Shown: in pieces, positions 45,024 through 54,143 of the stretch
Layout: each line of letters opens with the position of its first letter
Numbering within the stretch: position 1 is the stretch's first letter
From: Halogeometricum limi
GTDB taxonomy: Archaea > Halobacteriota > Halobacteria > Halobacteriales > Haloferacaceae
Assembly: GCF_900115785.1 (NCBI RefSeq)
Contig: NZ_FOYS01000004.1
Location: 186,001 to 250,000 of the forward strand
Reading direction: 5' to 3'
DNA length: 64,000 nt
Position numbers and translations under genes: made by a program
The notes under the pieces: generated by a model
Seen by the model: only the letters and a program-made list of their open reading frames with translations
What the model was told of the DNA's origin: nothing
Database searches by the model: none

Positions 45024-45761
45024 TCAGCGTATCTCCACCGCCATCATCACTTCGTCCACGTAGTCGTCGTCCATCTTGTAGTGGTTCTCGCGGACCGCTT
45101 CGGTCTCCCAGCCGTGCCGTTCGAGGAAGGCGATAGCCCCCTCGTTCGTCGACGGGATGGAGTTGTACAGTTTCTCGAAGCCGTGTTCTCTGGCCCAGTC
45201 GACGCCGCGTCCGAGGAGGCGACTCCCGAGGCCCTTCCCGCGGAACGACGCGCGCGTTCCGACGGTCAGGACCGCGGTGTGACGGAGTTTCCCCGTCTCC
45301 GGTAAGTCGAGGTGGACCCACCCGGCGAGTTCGTCTTCGACGGTGGCGACGAACACCATCCGCGAGCGAACCTCGTTGTGCCGGATGACGACCTCTTCGT
45401 GGTCTATCATGTCGCCCACCGTCTCCGCCTCGATGTACGTCCCCTCTTCGGCGACTTCGCGAATCGCGTCGACGAGCGCGTCCAGGTCGACTTGCTGTGC
45501 CATCCGGATGGTGCACTCGGTGCCGTCGTCCATCTCGAACGTCTGCGCGTCGCCCTCGTCGTACGCTACCTGTAGCTTGTCGCCGACCTTTCTGATGTAG
45601 CCGTCTCGTCGCAGGACGGTCAGGTGCGCTCCCAACGCGCCGGGGTCGAAGTTGAGCGCACGGCGGACGTCGTCCTCGCGGACGATTCCCTCCCGCTCGA
45701 TGTAGTCGTAGATGTCCTTTCGGTCCTGGTGGTCGAACGTCAGCGCCTCGGTCACGTCCAT
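45024..45761 (-). CDS. HTH-GNAT fusion protein (regulator or acetyltransferase)
   Basis: A 245-residue protein. Residues about 10-65 look like a winged helix (HQDRKDIYDYIEREGIVRED, DDVRRALNFDPGALGAHLTVLRR in part). Residues about 80-245 are a GNAT acetyltransferase with the acetyl-CoA loop RASFRGKGLGSRLLGRG and NEGAIAFLERHGWE. The ATG at 45761 fits a leaderless transcript from TAGTTAAT (45784-45791); another ATG at 45776 is possible. Target unknown. Confidence 0.78.
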   Translation of the reverse strand: MDVTEALTFDHQDRKDIYDYIEREGIVREDDVRRALNFDPGALGAHLTVLRRDGYIRKVGDKLQVAYDEGDAQTFEMDDGTECTIRMAQQVDLDALVDAIREVAEEGTYIEAETVGDMIDHEEVVIRHNEVRSRMVFVATVEDELAGWVHLDLPETGKLRHTAVLTVGTRASFRGKGLGSRLLGRGVDWAREHGFEKLYNSIPSTNEGAIAFLERHGWETEAVRENHYKMDDDYVDEVMMAVEIR

Positions 45762-45829
45762 GACACATGATACCATCTATCGGTAGTTAATGTTTTTTCG
45801 TGAAGGTAAGAAAATCCGGCTGAGAGACG

Positions 45830-46213
45830 TTATCCCGACGGCGTGTCGGTCAAGAGACGGGCGACGTCGCGTGCGCTGTGCGTCTGGAGGAGCACCTCCG
45901 CGGCCGTCCGAACCGTCGCGTCCGGGTCGACCCGAACCCCGTAGCACCGCGCGTACAGCGTCAGCCAGTCGTTCAGCGCGCGGTGAAGCAGTTCGAGTTC
46001 CGTCGCCGAGAACCGCACGTTTCGCCCGCCGGTGTGGCCTTCGAGGTAGACGCCCGTCACCGGCGCGACACCGCGGCGGACGTACGACAGCGCGCGTTCC
46101 TCCCGTTCGTCCTCGTCGGGCGACTCGAAGCGCCGTCGCTCCTCCCGCGCCGCGGCCGCCAACGACCGAATCTCCTCGTAGTACGAGGAGTGCGCGTGTG
46201 TCTCCGCCATCAT
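45830..46213 (-). CDS. Conserved unknown in the ETF operon
   Basis: A 127-residue protein that starts in an ATGA overlap with the end of the EtfCX gene. It is helical and charged (YYEEIRSLAAAAREERRRFE; RFSATELELLHRALNDWLTL), with no Fe-S or FAD motif. Its tight coupling makes it part of the electron-transfer flavoprotein operon; function unknown. Confidence 0.7.
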   Translation of the reverse strand: MMAETHAHSSYYEEIRSLAAAAREERRRFESPDEDEREERALSYVRRGVAPVTGVYLEGHTGGRNVRFSATELELLHRALNDWLTLYARCYGVRVDPDATVRTAAEVLLQTHSARDVARLLTDTPSG

Positions 46214-47877
46214 CCCTCGTCGAAGACGACGCCCTTGCCGCCGCTTGGGTGGTGCCACTCGGTGTCGGCGACGACGGCGCACGTCCCGCACTCCACGCAG
46301 GGTTGCGTGTCGAGGCTGACGAGGCGTTCCTCGTGGCCGTTCGTTCGGACCAGTTCCTCGCGGTAACAGCCGCCGCCGAAGCCCTTCGCGCTGACCGGAC
46401 AGGCCGTGATGGCCGCCCCACTCGCCTCGTAGGAGTCGTCCACGAGGACGATGTGGGGGTTGCCCACGTCGGTGTCGTACGTCAACTCGCCGATACGCTC
46501 CTCCAGACTCGGCGGTTCGACCCGACTCGTCTCCGTCACGCGCGTCCCCAACTCCTCCGCGATGACCGTCGGGAGCGTCACGTACGGGGTTCGCGTGTCC
46601 GGAACTATCGCGGCCAACCGCGGCGACCCGTACAGTCGTTCGAGGTTCCCGCCGAGTGCCCGGACGCCGAGGCGTCCGAGGCGGGAGGTCAGAAGCGAGT
46701 CGACCACCTCGGTCACGTCGTCGCGTTCGCCGACCGTTCGAACCAGGTCGTAGCCGCGGGGCCGGAGTTTGTCCATCACGCCCTCCTCGCGGAGTTTCTT
46801 CGCGTAGAGTCTCCCTGCCCTGTCCGGCTTGCCGCGTCCCTTCGCCTGCGCGTACGCCTCGGCGGCGAGTGCGCCCGCGGTGACGGCGTGGTTCATCCCC
46901 TTGATGATGGGACCTTGCGCCTGCATCTGTCCGGCGGCGTCGCCGACGACCAGCAGTCGTCCGGCGTGCGGTTCCCGCAACGCCACCTTCTTCGAGTCGG
47001 GGACGAGCTTCGCCGCGTACTCGCGTTCGCGGTAGTCCTCGCCTATCCACTGCGCCAAGAGCGGGTGCGTCAGCAGTGCGTCGAGCAGTTGGTGCGGTTC
47101 CGCCTCCTCGGCCACGAGACTGTCGAGGTGGAAGACGGTCCCGACGGAGAGCGAATCGCGGTTCGTGTAGAGGAATCCGCCGCCGCGAACGTCGCTGAAC
47201 AGGTCGCCCGAGAACAGATGCGCGGCCCCCTCGTCCTCGCTCAGAGCGAACCGGTCGTTTATGGTCTCCGCGGGCATGTCGACGACGGCTTTGACGCCCT
47301 GGAACCACTGTCCGGGGTCCTCCCAGTCCATCAGTCCGGCGTCGCGCGCCAACTCCGAGGCGACGCCGTCGGCGGCGATGACCACGTCCGCCTCGATGGG
47401 GTCGAGTTCGTCCGTCGTGACGCCGCGTATCTCGCCGTCGTCGCCTCTGAGGAGGCCGTTCGCGCGGATGCCCGTGAGCAGTCCGCCGCCCGTCTCGCTG
47501 GTCATCTCGTGGACCTGCGATTCGAGCCACGAGTCCATCTTCCGGCGGAGAACGGCGTCGGCCCACTCGGTGTCGTGGTCGTGGAGTCGCCCGAGGTCGA
47601 ACGTCTCCACCCGGTCGCCCGCGACGTTGTGGAGGTAGTACCGCGTCACCGGTCGCTCCGCGGCCTCCTCGCGGAAGTCGGGGAACAGGTCGTCGACGGT
47701 CACCGGCGCGGACTGTTCGGCGTAGATGAGTCCGCCCGAGACGTTCTTCGACCCCGCTTCGACGCCGCGTTCGAGTACCAGCGTCTCGATTCCGTATCGC
47801 GCCAGCGTCGCCGCCGCGGCGGCCCCGCCGGGTCCCGCGCCGACGACGACCGCTTCGTAGTGTTCGTGTTCGGTCAT
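46210..47877 (-). CDS. fixC: ETF-quinone oxidoreductase with fused ferredoxin (FixC-FixX)
   Basis: A 555-residue flavoprotein. The FAD Rossmann motif VVGAGPGGAAAAATLARYG starts at residue 11. Other landmarks are YYLHNVAGDRVETFDLG, DVVIAADGVASELAR, and LLVVGDAAGQMQAQGP. The C terminus is a fused FixX-type ferredoxin (about residues 480-555): ITACPVSAKGFGGGC, QPCVECGTCAVVA, and HHPSGGKGVVFDEG. It should pass electrons from the EtfAB flavins to the menaquinone pool. Operon with fixA and fixB. Confidence 0.93.
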   Translation of the reverse strand: MTEHEHYEAVVVGAGPGGAAAAATLARYGIETLVLERGVEAGSKNVSGGLIYAEQSAPVTVDDLFPDFREEAAERPVTRYYLHNVAGDRVETFDLGRLHDHDTEWADAVLRRKMDSWLESQVHEMTSETGGGLLTGIRANGLLRGDDGEIRGVTTDELDPIEADVVIAADGVASELARDAGLMDWEDPGQWFQGVKAVVDMPAETINDRFALSEDEGAAHLFSGDLFSDVRGGGFLYTNRDSLSVGTVFHLDSLVAEEAEPHQLLDALLTHPLLAQWIGEDYREREYAAKLVPDSKKVALREPHAGRLLVVGDAAGQMQAQGPIIKGMNHAVTAGALAAEAYAQAKGRGKPDRAGRLYAKKLREEGVMDKLRPRGYDLVRTVGERDDVTEVVDSLLTSRLGRLGVRALGGNLERLYGSPRLAAIVPDTRTPYVTLPTVIAEELGTRVTETSRVEPPSLEERIGELTYDTDVGNPHIVLVDDSYEASGAAITACPVSAKGFGGGCYREELVRTNGHEERLVSLDTQPCVECGTCAVVADTEWHHPSGGKGVVFDEG

Positions 47878-49646
47878 TCCTTGTCACCTCCCTCTCGCCG
47901 CCTGCTATCGCCCGCTCTCGCGCCGCCGTCCGTCGCCGCCTCCTCCGTCGCCGTCCCGAACGCGAACGTCCCCGCGCGAACCGACTCGGTCAGACGCGGG
48001 AGCACCTCGAACAGGTCGCCCTCGACGAAGAAGTCCGAGAAGTCGCGGATTCGGGCCTCCGGGTCGGTGTTGACGGCGACGATGGTCTCGGACTCGTCCA
48101 TGCCGACCTTGTGCTGGACCGCCCCGGAGATGCCCGCCGCGACGTACAGTTTCGGCGCGACGACCTGTCCGGTCTCGCCTATCTGGCGGTCCTCGTGCGT
48201 GTACTCCTCTACGTGCGGGTCGAACGAGTATGACCCCGTGACGATACCGCGCGAGACGCCGACGGCGGCGTCGTCGAACGCGTCGGCGAGTTCCAGCGCC
48301 AACTCCATCCCGCGCGTCGGGTCCGCGCCGATGCCGCGTCCGACGGCGACGACCACGTCGTGACCCGAGAGGTCGACCCCCTCGTCCAGTCGTTCGTAGT
48401 CGCCGACGCTGACGCGGAACCAGTCGTCGGGCAGGTCGAGTTCGTGTTCGACGACGACGCCCTCGCGTTCTGGGTCCGGGTCCGGCACGTCGAAACTCCC
48501 GGGGATGACCGACGCTCCCTGCGGGTGGAACTCGCGTCGGGGGTTGTCCAGACAGAGGATGGTCGAGTACTCGAACCCCGAGAAGTCCGGCCGCTTCATG
48601 TGCAGGACGCGCTCGAACGTCCGCTTCGACCCCGCCGAACCGGTCTTCACCGGGTTCGAGATGACCTCCTCGTCGATGTAGAGCCCCGAGCAGTCGCTCG
48701 CGAGTCCCGAGTCCAGTTCCGCCTGGACGAGTGCGGACAGGTCGCGCCCGTTGTTCGTCGCCGGGAAGAGGAAGTAGCGCGGTTTGTCGTAGTCGCGCCA
48801 CGCCTCCTCGCGGCCGCCGACGACGTCCCCGCCCTCGTGCGTCGCGCCGGCGCGGGCCATGTCGCAGACGATTTCGGTGTACGGTTTGTGCTGGAAGCGC
48901 GCGAGTCGCGGGTCGTCGTGAACGACGGCCACGTCCGCGCCGAGTGCGAGTACCTCCTCGGCGTGCTTCTGCACGTCGTCGCCGACGAGAACCGCCACGA
49001 CGCGTTCGTCGCCCCCGGTGTCTCCGTCCGCACCGACGTCACCGTCCGTACCGTCTCCCTCGCCGCCGTAGCGGCCGTTGTAGTCGTCCATCAACTCGCG
49101 GGCCTTACCGAGCATCTCCTTCGACACCGAGACGAGTTCGCCCGCCTGCGTCTCGCAGTACACCCACATGTCGCGGTAGCGTCCGTCCCTGAGGGACCGA
49201 ACGTGTCGCTTGTCACGCGTCGGGTGCGAGAGGTCCGGGTGGCGTTCCTCCGGCGAGCGGTCGTCGATTTCGGCCGCCTCGCCGTCCTCGTCCTCGCTAC
49301 CCTGCACGGCGTCGAGTCGTCGCTGGACGAGACGCTTCACCGCGCCGCGGTCCTGTCCGGACTCTTCCTCTTCGAGGAGCCGTTCGAGTTCCGCCGGGTC
49401 GTCGAGGTTCTGGAGGGCGTTGCCGACTTCGGCGGCCGACATGGAGTCGAGGGTTATCTCGCCCGCGTCGGCGTCGTCGTCCTCGGTGAACTTCTCGATG
49501 CGACTCTCGACGAGGGCGACGACGGCGGGGCGGTTCTCGCCGGCCCGTTCGGTCTCCAGAATCTCGCGAAGTTCGTCGGGGTCCTCGACGTCCTTTATCT
49601 TCGGTCCCAGTTCGGAGATGTCGTACTCAGTCGGGTCGAGTGCCAC
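47874..49646 (-). CDS. fixB: Electron transfer flavoprotein alpha subunit, with N-terminal extension
   Basis: A 590-residue EtfA, about twice the usual 310-330. The C-terminal half carries the FAD domain (VVVAVGRGIGADPTRGMEL, YAAGISGAVQHKVGMDES-type, IVAVNTDPEARIRDFSDFF). The extension (residues 1-190) holds two ungapped 42-residue repeats at 12-53 and 73-114 with 16 identities, rich in Glu and Arg, then an acidic linker. It ends in a 4-base overlap with fixC. Confidence 0.93.
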   Translation of the reverse strand: MALDPTEYDISELGPKIKDVEDPDELREILETERAGENRPAVVALVESRIEKFTEDDDADAGEITLDSMSAAEVGNALQNLDDPAELERLLEEEESGQDRGAVKRLVQRRLDAVQGSEDEDGEAAEIDDRSPEERHPDLSHPTRDKRHVRSLRDGRYRDMWVYCETQAGELVSVSKEMLGKARELMDDYNGRYGGEGDGTDGDVGADGDTGGDERVVAVLVGDDVQKHAEEVLALGADVAVVHDDPRLARFQHKPYTEIVCDMARAGATHEGGDVVGGREEAWRDYDKPRYFLFPATNNGRDLSALVQAELDSGLASDCSGLYIDEEVISNPVKTGSAGSKRTFERVLHMKRPDFSGFEYSTILCLDNPRREFHPQGASVIPGSFDVPDPDPEREGVVVEHELDLPDDWFRVSVGDYERLDEGVDLSGHDVVVAVGRGIGADPTRGMELALELADAFDDAAVGVSRGIVTGSYSFDPHVEEYTHEDRQIGETGQVVAPKLYVAAGISGAVQHKVGMDESETIVAVNTDPEARIRDFSDFFVEGDLFEVLPRLTESVRAGTFAFGTATEEAATDGGARAGDSRRREGGDKE

Positions 49647-49648
49647 GC

Positions 49649-50518
49649 TCAGTCACCCCCCGCGGCCGCGGCGTCGGAGGCGAACGGTCGCATCGCGTCC
49701 AACACCGCCCGCATCTCCGCCTCGTTCGCCGGGTCGACCATCGTCGCCTCGCGCTCTGCTGGCGGTTTGGGGATGGGGTCGACCGAGGAGACGATGGTCG
49801 GCGACCCGTCAAGCCCGATGTAGTCGGGGTCGACGTTGACGTCCGCGTGGTCCCAGACCGTCAGTACGTCCTCGTACGACTCCGCTCGCTCCCGCGCCGT
49901 CGCGCGGAGTTGCTTCAGCGTGAGTCGGTCTCGCGCCGTCCGATAGGAGGGTTCGAACTCGGGGTCGACGACGACGAACGCCGGGAGGTCCGTCTCCACC
50001 GTCTCCACCTCCGCGATGTCACCCTCGACGAGACGCCGTGCGCGGACGCGACCCGCCTTCTCGTCGACGTCGAGGGCGACAGCGTGCGTTATCATCGGCA
50101 TATCCAGACACCAGCAGGTCTGCGGACCGGTGTGGCCGGTCTCCCCGTCGGCCGTCTTGAACCCCGCGAACACGAGGTCCGGGACGCCGAGTTCCTCGAT
50201 GGCGGCGCTGAGCGTGATGGCCGTCGCCCACGTGTCGGCGGCGGCCATCTCGCGGTCCGAAACGAGGTAGAGGTCGTCGGCGTACGCCGAGGCCATCGCC
50301 TCCTGAAGCACCTCTTTGTACCCCGGCGGCCCCATGCTCATCACCGAGACGCGGCCGTCGTGTCGAACGCGCGTCTGCAACGCCGCTTGAAGCGCGTGCG
50401 CGTCGTTCGGGTTCATCACCGTCGGTGTCTTCCCGCGTTCGAGGTGGCCGTTCTCGTCGAACGAGACCTTACCCTCTCGAAAGTCGGGGACACCCTTCGT
50501 CAGGACGAGTGTGTGCAT
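49649..50518 (-). CDS. fixA: Electron transfer flavoprotein beta subunit
   Basis: A 289-residue EtfB. Landmarks: VLTKGVPDFREGKVSFD, VMNPNDAHALQAALQ, VMSMGPPGYKEVLQEAMA, and the nucleotide-binding loop FAGFKTADGETGHTGPQ. In non-bifurcating ETFs the site binds AMP, in bifurcating ones a second FAD; sequence reading cannot settle it here. Stop is 2 bases before fixB. Confidence 0.94.
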   Translation of the reverse strand: MHTLVLTKGVPDFREGKVSFDENGHLERGKTPTVMNPNDAHALQAALQTRVRHDGRVSVMSMGPPGYKEVLQEAMASAYADDLYLVSDREMAAADTWATAITLSAAIEELGVPDLVFAGFKTADGETGHTGPQTCWCLDMPMITHAVALDVDEKAGRVRARRLVEGDIAEVETVETDLPAFVVVDPEFEPSYRTARDRLTLKQLRATARERAESYEDVLTVWDHADVNVDPDYIGLDGSPTIVSSVDPIPKPPAEREATMVDPANEAEMRAVLDAMRPFASDAAAAGGD

Positions 50519-50591
50519 CGTTGACTCCCCACGTACCGGAGTCGGGCGACAGTTCCTTAACGATTATTCTGGAAAGAATGAGCGTCGGTCG

Positions 50592-51484
<893 letters not shown>

Positions 51485-51761
51485 GGAAACTCTCCTCAGA
51501 AGTCGTCCGACGACGGCGTGCATCTAGAAGGCGCACTGTTCGACGAGAGGCACATCGGTAGGGAACTCCCGGAGATGACGGCGTAAGCCGTGATTACGTG
51601 TGCTCCAGATATTCCGCCGAGTGGCCTCATACTCCCCATACCCGTCGTATACGAGAGACGTATCTTCGAGGAACTGCGTGTTCCTGAATTTGAAACTCTC
51701 TGGCTCGATAGCCGAGAGGTTAGTGATGCGCGGAGCGGTTCCCACGGACGACACTAGATAT

Positions 51762-51769
51762 GAAGAAAG
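51762..51769 (+). repeat. Left copy of 8-base target duplication GAAGAAAG
   Basis: Directly abuts the left inverted repeat of the 51770-53316 element. The identical 8 bases are found at 53317-53324 on the other side. Confidence 0.85.
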
Positions 51770-51782
51770 GGCTCTGTTGAAA
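51770..51782 (+). repeat. Left terminal inverted repeat
   Basis: GGCTCTGTTGAAA, exact reverse complement of 53304-53316. Homology beyond 13 bases is not obvious: the left end goes on TCATCCGG, the right end CCCTCAAC. Confidence 0.85.
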
Positions 51783-51871
51783 TCATCCGGAACTGACAGA
51801 ATCCACGTGCGAGATACAGAGGGCGTGTTCAGCAACTCGTCCGTACCTATCTCACGCGACCGTCAGTCGAG

Positions 51872-52606
51872 TCACTCCCTGCGAAGGTGCGCGGAGGCTT
51901 CGCGACGGCCTGCGCGTAACAGGAGGACGCCGAGCGCGACGAACCAGACGATCTGGGTCAGCCCGAAGACGCCACCGCCGATCTCACCGAGCGCTGGAAT
52001 CGCCGAGAGGATGCCTGCACCTCCGACCACGAGCCCGAGATAGTTCACCAGCCGGTGGAGCGCCCGCGTCCGGAGCGCGACCACGCTCACGAGTAGCGTC
52101 CAGAGGCCGCCGACGATCTCGTTGCCGCCGCCCAGCCCGTCGATGACCGGACTGACCGCCAACCAGACCGTCGTCGCCTGCGTCGGGTCGGTGCTGTAGA
52201 GGTCGACGACGACGTCCGTCGCGAGGGTGGCGACCATCCCACTGGCGATGACGAGCCCGGCCCAGATGAGCCCGAACGCGGTCGTCGCTCGCATCAGCAT
52301 CGGTGCCCCGGCCGCGAGGCGCTCGTGGAGCGTCAGCACGAGCGCCACCAGTACGATGCCGAAGACCACGTAGATGAGCAGGTACATCGCGGACAGCGTC
52401 GTCTCGTTCGCGGCGAACAACTCGACCTGCTGGAGCGCCCCGGTGACGCTCGCGAAGTCGAGGACGACGAGGAAGTACGCGATTCCGGCCACGTAGATGG
52501 CCGCCTCGGTCAGCGCGGCAAGGCCGCCCACCGTCAGATAGTTCCAGCGGCCCACCGTGGGCGACTGCTCGATGCTCTCCCCTACTTGACCGGTCGTTGC
52601 TGCCAT
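51872..52606 (-). CDS. DUF4386-like integral membrane protein (element cargo)
   Basis: A 244-residue protein with about six helices. The order of the first segments, YLTVGGLAALTEAAIYVAG, then LSAMYLLIYVVFGIVLVALV, and the later [20 protein letters not shown], fits the DUF4386 pattern. There is no catalytic motif. GC and codon use look like the host, so the cargo probably came from another haloarchaeon. Carried inside the inverted-repeat element. Confidence 0.78.
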   Translation of the reverse strand: MAATTGQVGESIEQSPTVGRWNYLTVGGLAALTEAAIYVAGIAYFLVVLDFASVTGALQQVELFAANETTLSAMYLLIYVVFGIVLVALVLTLHERLAAGAPMLMRATTAFGLIWAGLVIASGMVATLATDVVVDLYSTDPTQATTVWLAVSPVIDGLGGGNEIVGGLWTLLVSVVALRTRALHRLVNYLGLVVGGAGILSAIPALGEIGGGVFGLTQIVWFVALGVLLLRAGRREASAHLRRE

Positions 52607-52889
52607 TCGGTTTCTGTCGTGGTGACATTACCGCCGGAGGAGATAGCCCTGTCGTACACGGTTCTCCCCCACGATGGAGCGCGAGCGGCCAGTGGACTAC
52701 GCGAGTGGATTCCGACCGAGCATCGTCGCGATGCCGGCGAACACACGCAGGAGCGGTCGCTGAACCACCCACGGAAGTCCTGCGAGACGCACGTCCGCTC
52801 GGTGGTGAGAGAGAACTGCCGCCACCGCGAACAGATCGGGATAGCTCACAGTAGCGCTGCGGCGCTCGGCTCGTGGAGTCGTCGACCAC

Positions 52890-53102
52890 TCAATCGGTAC
52901 GACCGTCGCGTCTCAGCCGTGGCGATACGAGCGAGATGCTGGTGGCGGCCGCTCCCGAAGCGAGGATGACGAGGATTCCGGCGTCCGGGGTTCCCCGGAG
53001 GACGTACGCAATCCCGATGATGAGTACACCCCAGACGAGTACGTTGGCGAGAACGAGACGCTCGCCGGGACTCTGGAGCGCCTTCCGAACGTTGTAACCC
53101 AT
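52890..53102 (-). CDS. Two-helix membrane protein (element cargo)
   Basis: A 70-residue protein starting MGYNVRKALQSPGERLVLAN. Two helices, VLANVLVWGVLIIGIAYVL and AGILVILASGAAATSISLV, and a charged tail. It resembles short haloarchaeal membrane proteins that accompany DUF4386-type or transporter genes. It lies 283 bases upstream of the DUF4386 gene, same strand. Confidence 0.6.
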   Translation of the reverse strand: MGYNVRKALQSPGERLVLANVLVWGVLIIGIAYVLRGTPDAGILVILASGAAATSISLVSPRLRRDGRTD

Positions 53103-53303
53103 GCCCTCTGGACGCCAGAAACGGAGATAGCCCTTGTGCTTCCGCTGTAGTGGGGCTGAAGGCTGTTGTGTGGTTCGCGGGGGTCACAAACGGAGTCTTC
53201 CAGTCTGACTCGATTCGAGTACTGTGACGTTGGGCCGACCCGTCTGACCGACTCGCGCGCTATATTCAAGCAGCGGCCTCAACAAACTATCAACAGTTGA
53301 GGG

Positions 53304-53316
53304 TTTCAACAGAGCC
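53304..53316 (-). repeat. Right terminal inverted repeat
   Basis: TTTCAACAGAGCC, followed immediately by the second GAAGAAAG copy at 53317-53324. Confidence 0.85.
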
Positions 53317-53493
53317 GAAGAAAGTAAAATTATATTGATGTGCGACGTTCGTGTCGGTGTCCGTGGGACACCCACACAGGGTGTGCTCTGATTCGAAGGT
53401 GCGTCGGACTACATCGACGAGAACGACCCAGGCTGGCCCTCCATCGAGTTCGTATTCCAAGCAGCCTCGGATTTGCAGTCGTTTGATGAAGGA
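53317..53493. other. Target remnant and coding fragment right of the element
   Basis: 53317-53324 is the second GAAGAAAG copy. 53325-53375 (minus) is the 5' part of the ORF interrupted by the element. From about 53396 the plus strand has a short open run with protein-like sequence (SDYIDENDPGWPSIEFVFQ, then AASDLQSFDEGLYSRDG). It has no start, is preceded by an in-frame TGA and runs into the antisense of the cyclase gene, so it is a truncated relic. The gap 53103-53303 inside the element shows no gene. Confidence 0.45.
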
Positions 53494-54126
53494 CTATATT
53501 CTCGCGACGGCCCGTACCGGCGCGCCGTCCGCATCTACCTTCAGCGGAAGCACCAGCAACTCGAACCGGTCGGGCACCGCGTCGAGGTTCGTCAGATTCT
53601 CGACTATCAGCAGTCCCGCCCCGAGGAGTGCGTGGTGTGCTGGAACGCCTCCGTCGCCGTCCGTTGGGTCCGGACTGAGCGCGTCGATACCGACGTGAAA
53701 GTCTCGTTCGGCGCATCGCTCGGCCGTCTCCGGTGCGAGGGAGGGATGCGCGAACATCTCGTCTGACCCCCACTTCTCGGCCCATCCCGTCCGGAAGACG
53801 AGCATCTCGTCTGTGTCCGCCGCGTCGTTCGGTTCCGGAACCGCGTCGGGACCGATGGCCTCGTTCGCGCCGACGCCGCGACAGTCCACGACGCGAGCGT
53901 CGAACCGGAACTCGTCCGCGTCGAACGCGCCCAGCGAGTCGCCCTCGCTTTCGGTGTGCGCCGGGGCGTCGACGTGGGTTCCGGTGTGCGTGCCGAGTTC
54001 GAGACGCGAGACGCGGTAGCCGTCGGACTCCTGCGTCGCGTGCGGCGCTACCGAGACGGCGGGGTCGCCGGGGTAGGTAGGCATCCCGGACTCGACCGAG
54101 CGCGTGAGGTCGACGAGACGTGTCAT
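53494..54126 (-). CDS. Cyclase/kynurenine-formamidase family hydrolase
   Basis: A 210-residue protein of the cyclase family (PF04199 type). It starts MTRLVDLTRSVESGMPTYPGDP. The metal motif HTGTHVDAPAHTESEGDSL contains the conserved His-x-Gly-Thr-His-x-Asp and a second His. The substrate is uncertain: family members act on N-formylkynurenine or related amides. It lies 17 bases after gltX, same direction. Confidence 0.88.
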   Translation of the reverse strand: MTRLVDLTRSVESGMPTYPGDPAVSVAPHATQESDGYRVSRLELGTHTGTHVDAPAHTESEGDSLGAFDADEFRFDARVVDCRGVGANEAIGPDAVPEPNDAADTDEMLVFRTGWAEKWGSDEMFAHPSLAPETAERCAERDFHVGIDALSPDPTDGDGGVPAHHALLGAGLLIVENLTNLDAVPDRFELLVLPLKVDADGAPVRAVARI

Positions 54127-54143
54127 CGGTCGTTCCCCCGGGC

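Larger units (their letters stand above)
51524..51835 (-). pseudogene. ORF interrupted by the 51770 element (3' part)
   Basis: An open frame that ends at 51524. Its first residues (MLNTPSVSRTWILSVPDDFNRAL) are read from inside the mobile element; beyond 51769 the sequence LSSYLVSSVGTAPRITNL onward belongs to the target. On the other side of the element the frame VGVPRTPTRTSHINIILLSS ends in the same target bases. Deleting the element plus one GAAGAAAG copy joins them in frame as a 98-codon ORF (GTG at 53375). The product is not recognised, and its reality as a gene is uncertain. Confidence 0.5.
51770..53316. mobile_element. Non-autonomous IS6-like cargo element (1,547 bases, no transposase)
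   Basis: Perfect 13-base terminal inverted repeats: GGCTCTGTTGAAA at 51770-51782 and TTTCAACAGAGCC at 53304-53316. Each is bordered by the direct repeat GAAGAAAG (51762-51769, 53317-53324). The ends resemble IS6-family ends (IS26: GGCACTGTTGCAAA) and the 8-base duplication is the IS6 value. The interior encodes a DUF4386-like membrane protein and a 70-residue membrane protein on the minus strand. I find no transposase, whether DDE motif or 230-residue ORF. The unassigned part 52607-52889 shows no credible gene. Confidence 0.82.

Noticed and set aside
45830-47887. 685-codon minus frame overlapping EtfCX
   Set aside because: Only its last 127 codons are a gene; the rest is an out-of-frame shadow of EtfCX rich in Arg.
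51770-53316. A transposase inside the element
   Set aside because: Frames on both strands were read; none is about 230 residues long or shows a DDE pattern. Only the two membrane proteins look real.
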